Shown here: positions 36,941 through 47,747 of the stretch, piece after piece
Position numbering within the stretch: position 1 is the first letter of the stretch
How the letters are laid out: each line of letters begins with the position of its first letter
NCBI RefSeq assembly: GCF_900005765.1
Contig: NC_041686.1
Location: 1,116,001-1,180,000, forward strand
Direction: 5' to 3'
From: Plasmodium relictum
Taxonomy: Eukaryota > Apicomplexa > Aconoidasida > Haemosporida > Plasmodiidae
Length of the DNA stretch: 64,000 nt
The notes under the pieces: generated by a model
Told to the model about the DNA's origin: nothing
Databases searched by the model: none
The model's input: the letters and a program-made list of their open reading frames with translations, nothing else
Position numbers and translations under genes: made by a program

Positions 36941-37759
36941 TTCTAATAATAACATTTCATATGTTTGCATTATACGTTAATATATTTTAAAATAATTTTT
37001 TAACATAAACATTTATTGTTCTACTTTATTTTATTTATATTTATATTTATTTATTTATTCATTTTTTTTTTTTTTGAAATATTTTTGTTATTTTATATTG
37101 AAATAAAAAAAAAAAAAAAAAAAATTAAAATGTAATATTATTCTTTAATTTTTCTTAACTTCATATATATATTTTATCATAATATATTATTGTTCAATTT
37201 TGTTTTAAATAAATGATTTTTAATTTTTCTTTATAGTTTGTGAATTTCTATTTTTTTATTACATTGTAACATTGAAGAATTTAATATTTCATTTGAAGAG
37301 TTTTTTTTATATATGAAAAGTATATATATATAATTTTTTTGTGATACTTATAGATCTCATATATTTATTTTTTTTTAATATTTTTTTAGTAAAAAAAACA
37401 AAAATTTTACTTTTTTTAAAATGGTGTATCAATCATATATAACTTATATATATATATTTTTTTTTTTGTTTACAAAGAAGTAAAATGATACATGATATAC
37501 TGAAGTGAACAATATTTATATATTAGTATAATTGTATATAATTGAATAATAAAAAAAAATTCTCCCTCTCTCTCTATGTATATATAAAAGGAATAAAGTA
37601 ATATAAATTATAATGAAAATTAATATCTTTATTTATTTACTTTAGTATCATCAATTTTGAATATATAAAAATATGTGTCATATATATTTTTTTTTTACCT
37701 CTTTTACAAATTTATATAAAGCATAACTATACTACTACATCTTTAAAAAACTAAATGAA
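36941..37759. other. Intergenic region upstream of EF-Ts
   Basis: 0.8 kb between two plus-strand genes. It contains poly-A/T tracts and a CT-rich run (37563-37576). A minimal upstream ATG-AAA-TGA (37755-37763) overlaps the EF-Ts start codon. Nothing else was recognised. Confidence 0.5.
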
Positions 37760-39030
37760 ATGAAATTGTTTCATTCTTTCATATTTTTACTATTAAATAG
37801 TTCTTTAATTATCTTATGTTTTAAAAATAATAAGAGCTTAAAATTAATTTCTAATATTAATAAATTTAAAAGAGTAAAAAAAATTAATAGTCGACTGTAT
37901 TCATCAAATGAAAATTTAAAATTATTAAAATATGTAAGAGAGGCAACAAATGCAAGTATTCAAGTTTGCAATAATGCACTAAAGAACTGCAACAATGATG
38001 TGAATAAAGCTATAGAATATGTTAGAAAAAATATAAAAAATTCATTTATATCATTAAACATTAAAACTCAGAAAGAAGGTTTAATTGGATCAAAAATCAA
38101 AGATGATAAGATCGTTATATTAGAAGTATTAACTGACTCTGATTTTGTTTCTAACAATAAAAATTTTGTTAATTTTGTAAAGAATTTATTAAATGTTATA
38201 TTAATTAATGACAATACTAATAATATATTAGACTTACCATATGTTGATGAAAATAATAATTCAGATGGAACGGTTGGAGAGCAATTGAATCATTTAAGAA
38301 ATATATTTCGTGAAAATATAAAGATAGGAAGGTATACAAAATATATAAAAAAAAATGAAAATGAATTTTTGCATTTTTATATTCACAATATAATTGAAGA
38401 AAATGTGGGATTGTTTGGTGTTTTACTAGTTATGCATATAGATAATTTAAAAGAAAATTTTAAAATAAAAGAAAAGCATATTGTTAATATCTCAAATGAT
38501 CTGGCAATTCATATAATATCAGCTAAACCTATTAGTACTTCAATTGATACATTAAATGAAAAAATCATTAAGAGAGAAATGGAAATTATTAAACAATCAT
38601 TAAAAGATATAAAAAAACCTCAAAATATTTTGAATAATATGATAAATGGCAAAATGAAGAAATTTTACAACTCTGTAGTGTTACTAGAACAGGTAAAAAT
38701 TACATAAACAATAAAAATACAAGGTCAAATATAACCTTTCATTTTTTTTATATTTTTTTATTTATTTTTTTCTATTTTTTTTAAACTCACATTTATTATG
38801 TTCATTTATATCATTTTCCTAGAAGTTTGTTTTTCATTCATTTTACATATCTATTTAATTTTTTTTTATATATTTTATTTCTCCTATTTTTTCAGGAATA
38901 TATGCTTGATGATTCTAAAAGAAAAGTTTCCGAAATTATTAAAGATTTTTCATTACAACATAAGATAAATATAAATGTAAAATATTTTAATTATTTAGCT
39001 ATAGGGGAAAAAAATATTTTAATAGAATAA
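37760..39030 (+). CDS. Elongation factor Ts, apicoplast-type, two exons
   Basis: Guanine-nucleotide exchange factor for EF-Tu in prokaryote-type translation, here most likely in the apicoplast. Exons 37760-38692 and 38896-39030 join at a phase 0 GT...AG intron and give 355 residues. Residues 1-21 form a hydrophobic signal peptide and about 22-50 a Lys/Asn/Arg-rich transit-like segment, together a bipartite apicoplast leader. Residues about 53-93 are the N-terminal UBA-like domain (LKYVREATNASIQVCNNALK...). The EF-Ts core signature EVLTDSDFVSNN follows at about 120. The second exon supplies the conserved C-terminal segment (the LLEQ/EYMLDD junction and YLAIGEKN near the end). Ending at the exon 1 stop would lose this C-terminal EF-Ts segment. 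Confidence 0.92.
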
Positions 39031-41067
39031 GGAAATGCATATTATTTTAAAATAATTTTTATCTTTTTTTTTTTTTTCATTATTCTTTTTTTTAAATAAA
39101 CTCTTAATTTTTTAGTAATACTTTCTGAAACTTTTTATATATAGTGTGTAGAGAGTTATGCTAGGGAAACTACGTACTATTATTAAAAAAAATATACAAA
39201 TAAGAATTATAATTCATTTTTATTAAAAAAAAAAATATATACTAAAAAATTATTTTTTACTTGAATATTAAGAAATATAAATGTTTAAATTTACATAAGA
39301 TATAATAATTAATTTTCTATTATTATATTAAAAAAAAAAAAAAAAGAGTTCATATATTAATATTTCCTTATATATATATTAATATCATACTGAATAAATT
39401 AATCTTTTATAAGAAAAAAAAAGTTTTCTTTATTTTTTTATTTAATATTATAAATTTTCAAGTTTAATATAAAGAATGAAAAAATATTTGGTATTATTTT
39501 TTTTCGAATAAAATTCTTTTTTTCTATAATCATAAAAGAATTATGTAATGGTTTTTGTCTTAATAATATAAATATATTTCTACTTTATGATTTTAACAGT
39601 TATTTTTTTCATTCAATTTTTTTTAACAAGTTTATTTTTTAAATAATATACAATGTAAAAAGAAAAAATGAATTATTATAAAAAAAAAAAAAAAAATTTT
39701 ATTTATTAAAAGGGTATAATATAAAAAAGAATATTTTTAGATAATAAACTTCTAAATAATATAATAATTTAATATTATTTGATGAATTGATTAAATTAAT
39801 TTTATAATCATTCAAAATTTTTATGAGGTGGTATTATTATAAATCATATATAAAAATATCACTATAGAAATTTAAGGATTAGAACAAAAAAAGAAGAAAA
39901 AAAAAGTTATAATTTAATTAAAAGTATATAGTGCCATTTTATTATTTTTAAAAGGAATATTAATCATAGAATATAAAAAGAGTGTATGTATATATATATA
40001 TATATATATTTTTCTAATTATTACAGAATACTATACATTTAGAAAATAAATATTTACATTTAAAAATTTATATGTATGAAACCTTTTTGAATAAAAATTT
40101 TTTATAAATAACTTAACAAAAAAAAAAAAAAAAACTAATAAAAATTGGAAAAAAAAAAAAAAAAAGAGAAAAGCAAAGTAAAAGTAAAAATAATTATAGG
40201 AACAAAAATAAATAAAAATAAAAAGAAAAATAAAAAGAAAAATAAAAAGAAAAATGAAAACAAATATAAGAATAAAAATTAAATTAAAATTATGTATATA
40301 TTCAAATAAAAATTAAAAATAAATACATAATTTAGAAGTTTAAATTCATTAAGGAATTGCCATTGATATCTCTCGTTTAAATTTTTTATTGTTTTCTTTA
40401 TCAAATTAAAAAATTTTCTTTATTTTTCATTTTTTATAATTATAAAACTGGATTCATTTATATAAATGTTGTGTATTGAATAAAGTATTATTAAGAATAA
40501 TCCCTTTAATGAACTTAAGGATTTTTTTGTTTTGTTCATTTTGTATTTTTTTTATTCATTATAATTCATGAAATCTTATAATTTTATGATTTTTCTTGGT
40601 ATGTATTTGGATTATTTTTTAAAAATAAAAAAAAGAACTCAATATTAAAAAATTATTTTACGTAAATTTGATGCTTCAAATTAATATACATTCATCTATT
40701 TATTTCTTAATATAAATAAAATAAAAAGTCTTAATATATAATGGATGAATAAAAAAAAAAAAAAAAATAGCATAATAAAAAAATATAAACGAAGATTATG
40801 TGCAATATTAGCATAACAGTATTATTTTTAAATGAAAAGAAATTTATTTTAACATCTGGAAATCAATGGCAAGCAGTTAATTTTCTTTTTAAATATGTAT
40901 AAATTACTTTTGTAGAAAATTTTCTATTAGTATAATAATAAACATATAGATTTAATCTCACTAGAAATATCAATTATATATAGAAAAAAGGCAGTTTAAG
41001 TAATTGAAAAATTGATATATACCATTTAAATTCTAAATATCTCTATATATTCTTTGTAAAAAAAAAA
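39031..41067. other. Intergenic region, 2 kb
   Basis: Spacer between EF-Ts and the small coiled-coil gene, both on the plus strand. It contains poly-A runs, (AT)n tracts and a short AAATAAAAAG-type tandem run at about 40205-40255. No ORF or RNA gene was recognised. Confidence 0.5.
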
Positions 41068-41580
41068 ATGGGCGAACAGATTCTTTATGATAGCTTTCCT
41101 TTAACATTTTTGAACGGCGATATAGAAGAAAATTTTAATGATGAAAATGAAAACAATTTTCGAAAAGAAATAAAAAATATTACTGAGAGACTAAAATTAC
41201 TAAGGATTGAAATAAATGAAAAATATTCATTAAGAAGTGTATTAGAAGAAAAACTAACAATGTTACAAAAGGAAGAACATGTAAAACAAAATAATTTGAA
41301 ATATATTATGAATTTTTCTGAAAACAATTTATATGAAAGAGAAGTGTTAAATTATAAAAATAATATAAAATACTTAAAAAAGCAAATTAAGAATAGTACA
41401 TGTAAAATCAAATTACTATTAGAAAAAGAATTTAAAGTTAGGAAACAGCTGCAACTAAACTATATGGCCTTACATGATTTATTAAATGAACGTATTAATT
41501 ACATTTTAAGTGATTACATAAAACATAGAAAATGTGCTTGTGCTATTTATGCTTATCAACAAGAAAATAAAAAAGTATAA
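41068..41580 (+). CDS. Small coiled-coil protein of unknown function
   Basis: 170 residues from an ATG preceded by poly-A. About 30-135 are heptad-like, rich in Leu, Lys, Glu and Ile, and likely form a coiled coil. The C-terminal part has two nearby cysteines (KHRKCACAIYAYQQEN). No low-complexity insert, signal peptide or membrane helix is seen, so it reads like a conserved small structural protein. The family is not recognised. The last codons contain a possible donor (AAAA|GTATAA at 41574/41575), and a poly-T acceptor at 41745 would add 13 residues ending at 41787. I keep the unspliced form as default. It converges with the minus-strand orphan at 42101. Confidence 0.75.
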   Translation: MGEQILYDSFPLTFLNGDIEENFNDENENNFRKEIKNITERLKLLRIEINEKYSLRSVLEEKLTMLQKEEHVKQNNLKYIMNFSENNLYEREVLNYKNNIKYLKKQIKNSTCKIKLLLEKEFKVRKQLQLNYMALHDLLNERINYILSDYIKHRKCACAIYAYQQENKKV

Positions 41581-42100
41581 AAAAAGTGTTCAAAAAAGGA
41601 GAAATGAATGTATTTATATACTTTTAGAAGAATACTTCATATATTTTTTAATAAAAATATAAAAAAAAATTTATATATTTGTTTTTGTCTTTGCTATATT
41701 CTGTTTTTACTTCTTTTTTTTATTTATTTATTTTTTTTTTTTTAGTCAAAATCATATTTATTTAGTGATTATTGTATAATGAAATAATTTTTTTTTTAAT
41801 TATTTTTTGTAGAGTACTACACTTTGATGCTGTTTTATTCTGTTTGTTTTCTTAAAAATGTATATTATTTTTTTTTTTTTATAAAATTATATAATAAAAG
41901 TAACAAAAATATATATATCTCAACTTTTTTCTTTTTTTTTTTTTTTTTATTTATATATTAGTTTATTATAATATTAAAATAAAAATTAATAAATTTAAGA
42001 GATAAGAATTATGAAGAATAAATTGTACTAAAAAATTATTAAAGCAGAATAAACAAAAAGATACATAAATTTTTTTTTATCTAACAAAAGAAAATTTCAA
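41581..42100. other. Convergent 3' intergenic region
   Basis: A 3'-to-3' spacer with long poly-T tracts. It may contain a short terminal exon (41746-41787) of the upstream gene. Nothing else was recognised. Confidence 0.45.
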
Positions 42101-45100
42101 TTAATTCGATATATAAAATTTTTTGCTAAATATAATTCTTAGAATTTTATATATTTCTTTAAGTATATAAAATATATATGTATGTTCACACAAAAACATA
42201 AGAAAATTAATGGAAAAAAAGGATTTTAAAAAAAATATTTTTTTTTTAATTTTTTTTGATGAAAGAACTAATTTTTTTAAAACATAGAATAATATAAAAT
42301 TATTTTTTTTAAATACCTCAAAAAAATGAAAAATATCTTTGTATATTTTATATAAAAAATTTAAATTTTCTTTTAAGTTGAGATAAAAATAAGTAACCTC
42401 CTTATCCTTATAATTTTTACTATTGTTTATGTTGCTATTGTATATGTCATTATCCTTTACTACGTTACATTTATTATTATCATTTATATTTTTTTTTATT
42501 ATTCTATTTTTTGGATTATTATATTTTGTATAATTTAAATCATTTTTTACTTTATTCACTATGAAATTAGTATTAATTTTATTAAAATTATTATCTAAAT
42601 TATTAATATAATGTTTATTAAAATAAGTTGGTATATTTTTTTCAGTATAGAAACTCTTTTTTAGGATATGATACACATATATAGAATATTCATGAATTAA
42701 ATTAATTACACATTTAAAAAATATGAAATAATAATTTCTTAAAGAAAAATTTTGATATTCGTTTTTTGTTTTTTTGTTCTTTAATTTATTGAATGAAATT
42801 AACATATTATATACACAAAGATCTCTATTAATAGAAAAAATATGAAAATTATTAGTAATCCACTTTTTATTATTCTTTATACTTTTAGAATATGTTTTAT
42901 TATAATTCGAATATATTCTTAGAAATTTATTATTTATTTTCATTTGTCTATATTTTTCTTCATACTTAATCTTGATTAACGTGTAATGCTTTTTCAAAAA
43001 TTTTAATTCTTTCATAAAATAGCAATCGAAATCATGAAGTAGAGCTATTACTGTTTTTTTTTTTTTTTTTGTATTAGAGTAATTTTTTTGAAATAAAAGA
43101 GGTATAATTAAATTATAAAATAACTCATAAAAAAAAGAATTGCAATTACATATGCAATAAAAAATATTCCTTAAAGTATTTGTATAAAAACTTAGATAAT
43201 AATTTTCTTTATAAAATTTACGAAGAAATTTTATCATGTCTTTTAAATTAGTTTTGTAATTTATTAAAAAATACTTTATTCTTTCATACAAAAAATAAAT
43301 GTTAATGTTACTACCTACTCTACAATATTTTTTTCTTGGAAATATATAAAATTCTAAATATGTATTATTGATATATATAAAATTACTTCTTACAATTGCA
43401 TTCAAAGAATGATTCTTATTTATTTGATTAAGTTGATTTCTATCTATAATTAACTTACTTAAATTATTTTTGGAATTATAATTGTTATAATTATTACAAA
43501 TAGTATTATAATATATATTATTTATGTTGTTAATGTTATAATAAAAATTATTGTATATATCAACTTTTGAAATATCACTATTATTTTTCTTTTTATAAGA
43601 ACTATTAAATTTATAGCAACACGAAGATTTATTATTATATGTATTATCAATTTTATAAATATTATCATAACTATAATAATTGTTTCTATAAAATTTATCG
43701 TTAAATGGATTTTTATATTGTTTATATGATTTCTGAATAATTAATGAATTAAAATTATAAGTGTATATATTTTTTTTAAAAATTACAAAAAAAAAATTAT
43801 TTAAATATTGAATTAAGAAATGATATATTTTTTGAATGTAAAGCATAAGAAATAAATTATGAAAAGCATAATAATAAATATTATTGTGTAAAATAATTCT
43901 ATAATTTTTATAAAGAATATTTTTTATTGAATAAATCTTGAAATTACAACCGTTTTTTTTTTTTTTTTTTTTTAAACAAAAAAAGAATAGAAAATTATAT
44001 AATATAAAAATATGAGATGTAGCCATATAATTGTAAGATTTACATTCTAAAATTTTAAAGAAAAAATCAAAATTCTTACGTAAATATTTTAAAAAATTTT
44101 TCATAATAACACATTTATGCTTTTTTTTATTTTTGTAGTAAATAGAATTATATCTAAAATCCCATGAATTAATTGTATTTTTATTATTGTATAATTTTTG
44201 AATTATATATTTTTTAAAACTCCTTTTTTTATTATATATGTCTGTCTTAATTATGCTTTTTGTAAATATTAATTTCTTTTTTTTCTTATATATTTTGTAC
44301 TTATTTGAATTAATAATTATTCTAAGAAAAAATAAAAAAACATTTGAAAGATTTCTTTTACTCTTACCTTTTTTTATAATATTTAGATTTTCCTTTAGAT
44401 ACATTTGAACATAAAAATAAAAAAACATATTTTTCATATTCCATATATACTGGCATTTTGCATCTATTTTTGCGATCTCATTAATGAAGTAATTTATTTG
44501 TTCATGAAAACTTATACTTTTATTTTTTTTTAATAGATAAATAAAAAAATAATATAAATTATAATAATTATTATTATTTATAAGACAGATATATGCACAA
44601 ATTAAAGTGAAAGAACTTTTTTTTTTTTCCTCAATAAAATTAATTTCACTAATCAATAATCTTTTATTTTCTTTTTGATGTTTTTTCATATTCTTATATT
44701 TAATGACATAGTGATTATTTCTTAATTTTTTATATTTAAAAAGAAATTTGTAATAAAAAAGTTTTAAATATTTCTTAAAATAAAAAGTACAAACAATTTT
44801 CTTCCTTAAAAAATAAATAATTTTTTTCATATTTTCTTTTGAAATGAGTTTATTTTTGTATATATTTTTTAATAAAACATGTAAATGACAAAAATTATTT
44901 TTTTTCCTATTCATTATAGTATTATTATATAATGAAAAAATATGATATTTATTATCATATGATTTAAGAAGGCAGAAACTTTTTAATAATTGTTCTTTAT
45001 CTTTTAAATTAGATATATTATAATTCTGATTCAATAATTTTATATAATTCGCACATATTTCATTAAGATAAAATAAGGTCTTTTTGCATAAGATTAAAAC

Positions 45101-45841
45101 TTTTTTTTTTTTTTCACTCTTTTTTTCTTCGTTAACATTTTCATTAAAAATATGTATATGGAATAAATGATTCTTAAATAATTTTTGTACATCTTTAATT
45201 TTAACTTTATTAAAATGTGTATATACTATATTATATAACTCTTTATAATCGCTAAAGAATGTATTTTTTTTTTTTTTATTGAAAAACCTTTTTAAGTTCC
45301 TCTTTTTCATAGGTGAATTTGTTGTAAAAAATAATAAAAATAAAAATAAAAATAATATTTTGTCTTTCTTTTTAATAACATTATTCTCATAATGTAACAG
45401 ACTTATTATAAATGTAGAAAAAGATAAAAAAAAATTTCCATAACACTTTAATTTGTTTTTATTTTTTAATTGATTATAGTAAAAATATAATATTTTTAAA
45501 ATGTTATTGTTCCATTTATTTGAATGATTATCTATGTATATATCATGTTTATTATAGTGCATTTTAAAATCTGTTTTCTTCTCTTTTAATATAATTCTAA
45601 AGAAGTTTAAAAGCCGTCTATCATTTTGCAATTTATAAAAATTTATATATTTTGAATAAAATAGGTTATTTACATTTAATTCATTACATGAGCAAATTTC
45701 TATTGTATAATTTTTCGAATATTTAACCAATAAATATTTAACTAGTCTCTTTAAAATATAATATGTCAAAACTTTTTCAAAAAAAGAGTACGGTTTTAAT
45801 ATTTCATCATTTAATAACAGAAAAGTTTCAAAGTTTATCAT
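42101..45841 (-). CDS. Lys/Tyr/Ile-rich protein of unknown function
   Basis: A 1246-residue single-exon frame. The composition is dominated by Lys, Asn, Tyr, Ile and Phe and is strongly basic. Asn/Tyr-rich low complexity lies at about 695-800 (NNINNIYYN-type) and about 1085-1160, with poly-Lys runs near 215 and 630. Between these are aromatic, helical blocks without clear membrane topology. No domain, signal peptide or catalytic motif was recognised. The long uninterrupted frame and its divergent position relative to the secreted gene at 47748 support a real gene, but function is unknown. Confidence 0.75.
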   Translation of the reverse strand: MINFETFLLLNDEILKPYSFFEKVLTYYILKRLVKYLLVKYSKNYTIEICSCNELNVNNLFYSKYINFYKLQNDRRLLNFFRIILKEKKTDFKMHYNKHDIYIDNHSNKWNNNILKILYFYYNQLKNKNKLKCYGNFFLSFSTFIISLLHYENNVIKKKDKILFLFLFLLFFTTNSPMKKRNLKRFFNKKKKNTFFSDYKELYNIVYTHFNKVKIKDVQKLFKNHLFHIHIFNENVNEEKKSEKKKKVLILCKKTLFYLNEICANYIKLLNQNYNISNLKDKEQLLKSFCLLKSYDNKYHIFSLYNNTIMNRKKNNFCHLHVLLKNIYKNKLISKENMKKIIYFLRKKIVCTFYFKKYLKLFYYKFLFKYKKLRNNHYVIKYKNMKKHQKENKRLLISEINFIEEKKKSSFTLICAYICLINNNNYYNLYYFFIYLLKKNKSISFHEQINYFINEIAKIDAKCQYIWNMKNMFFYFYVQMYLKENLNIIKKGKSKRNLSNVFLFFLRIIINSNKYKIYKKKKKLIFTKSIIKTDIYNKKRSFKKYIIQKLYNNKNTINSWDFRYNSIYYKNKKKHKCVIMKNFLKYLRKNFDFFFKILECKSYNYMATSHIFILYNFLFFFCLKKKKKKNGCNFKIYSIKNILYKNYRIILHNNIYYYAFHNLFLMLYIQKIYHFLIQYLNNFFFVIFKKNIYTYNFNSLIIQKSYKQYKNPFNDKFYRNNYYSYDNIYKIDNTYNNKSSCCYKFNSSYKKKNNSDISKVDIYNNFYYNINNINNIYYNTICNNYNNYNSKNNLSKLIIDRNQLNQINKNHSLNAIVRSNFIYINNTYLEFYIFPRKKYCRVGSNINIYFLYERIKYFLINYKTNLKDMIKFLRKFYKENYYLSFYTNTLRNIFYCICNCNSFFYELFYNLIIPLLFQKNYSNTKKKKKTVIALLHDFDCYFMKELKFLKKHYTLIKIKYEEKYRQMKINNKFLRIYSNYNKTYSKSIKNNKKWITNNFHIFSINRDLCVYNMLISFNKLKNKKTKNEYQNFSLRNYYFIFFKCVINLIHEYSIYVYHILKKSFYTEKNIPTYFNKHYINNLDNNFNKINTNFIVNKVKNDLNYTKYNNPKNRIIKKNINDNNKCNVVKDNDIYNSNINNSKNYKDKEVTYFYLNLKENLNFLYKIYKDIFHFFEVFKKNNFILFYVLKKLVLSSKKIKKKIFFLKSFFSINFLMFLCEHTYIFYILKEIYKILRIIFSKKFYISN

Positions 45842-47747
45842 GATTTAACATTTATTAAAAAAAATATAAATAAAAAAGAAACAAAAAATATAGAAAAAAA
45901 TAAAGTAAAAAATTATATACATATATATATTTATATAATTAGAATTTCAAACAAAAAATTAAATAAAAGTATTAAATTAAGAAGATAACAATTTAAATAA
46001 TTTATCAAATTAAAATAGGAAGAAATATATTATCATATAAAAATATGTTTAAATTATATATTAAGAAAAGAAAAAAAAAAAAAAAAAATAATAGAATCCA
46101 ATTGTGCATTTATTGAATTCGAAAAAATTATAGAACTTATTTTTATAAGAGAATAAACCCTTAATATTTTTATTTACACATGTTTTATTAATTGCTTGCA
46201 TAATAAGGTAATTTTTGTGTATATTATTCTTTCTGTAGATAAAAATAGGATTTTTTTCAATTACTAATTTTTTTTTTTTTTTTAATTTTTCTTTAAAAAT
46301 TATATTTTTTAAATATATTACTTTCTATTATCAATTACTATTTTTTTTTTTTTTTTTCCATTATTAGACTAACAATTATTAAGAGTCTTTTTTATTTTTT
46401 AAGATTAATATATCTAATTTTTTAGGATTAATATATTTAATTTTTTAAGATTAATATATTTAATTATTTAAGATGCAAATTTTAAATACTTTATTCCTTT
46501 AAAATATAATATTACCGTTTTTATCCAATAATCAATATTAATCATATGCAAAAATGTAAAGAATAATACTTATCCAAAAACCTAACATAAATTATTTTTA
46601 AATGTAAGACAACTTTATTACAATTTTTTAAAGTGATTAAAATACAATAGTATTATAAATTTTTATTTTGCAATATATACCAATTAAAAGTTGATACTGT
46701 ACAACTTTATGTTATAGTAACAACTTTTAATATTAAAAGCATAAGTTGCATGTGATAATAATTGATGTTCATATAATAAAAAACTTTATAGAAAAAAATT
46801 AAAAAAAAACAAAAAAAAATATATATAAAATAAATAAAACAATAATATATAAAAATCAAATAAAATAACATAACAAAATACATATAATATGATGTAAAAT
46901 AAAATAAAATCAAACAAAATATGTTATAATACAATTTATAAAAATAGATTAAATAGAGAACACAAACAAAATTAAAACAAAATATAAATACAAATACAAA
47001 AATAAAAGAAAAATATTGTGAATGATATTATTTAATTTTTAGTATTGATTTTACATTATATCTTTATTCTTTTATATAAGTTGTTCATATATATTATTTG
47101 ATAAAGTAAATTAAATGATATCAACTAAATTTTTGTGTAACTGTTTTTATTAGATATATCCATGTAAGATAAATAAAAAAAATTATTTTTTTTTTCATTT
47201 TAAATGTTTTACTTATAATATTTATAACCAATTATCAAGTTTCTGTACATTAAAAAAATTAATTGATTTTTCTCTTTTTTAAATATAAATATTTTTTAAA
47301 AAAAATGTAATTGTTTTTGAAATAATAAACAACACTACATGACATTATTTATTTTTGTTATGAGTTTTCTTTGTTTTAAATTTAATGTTTTTTTTTATGA
47401 TCTTCTAGCTTTTATTACAAATAAAAAAAAAATTGACTTTTTTTTTAAATTAAAATATTTTTAGTGAAAAACTTACTAAAATTAAAGTGAAATAAAAAAC
47501 TAATATAAAAAAAGATATATACAACTGATGTAGGATTTAATGTAACTAATGATATTAATGAAAAAATTCATGAAAGAAGCAAATCATAAAGTACCCAAAG
47601 ATAATATTTTGCAACGAAGAAAAGCATAGGGCAGCAAGATACATTCTATATATATATGTAATATTCTCATTCTTTTGAAATAATTATTTAATAATAAAAA
47701 GACATAAAAATAACAACATTGAATAAATTTTAAGGAATTATTATTTA
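45842..47747. other. Divergent intergenic region, 1.9 kb
   Basis: Holds the upstream regions of the minus-strand orphan and the plus-strand secreted gene. It has a 23-bp tandem repeat at 46395-46473. The last about 200 bp (47520-47650) are somewhat less AT-simple and may be the 5' UTR of the secreted gene. A minus-strand frame at 46707-46934 is Tyr/Phe/Ile homopolymer-like and is not counted. Confidence 0.5.
46395..46473. repeat. 23-bp tandem repeat, about 3.4 copies
   Basis: Units TTTTTTAAGATTAATATATCTAA (46395-46417), a second copy with AGGATT and a third with ATTTAA (46441-46463) follow each other exactly, and a fourth partial copy ends at 46473. Two to three mismatches separate the copies. 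Confidence 0.9.

Noticed and set aside
46707-46934. 75-codon Tyr/Phe/Ile-rich minus-strand frame
   Set aside because: Composition of noncoding AT sequence; no start context or domain.
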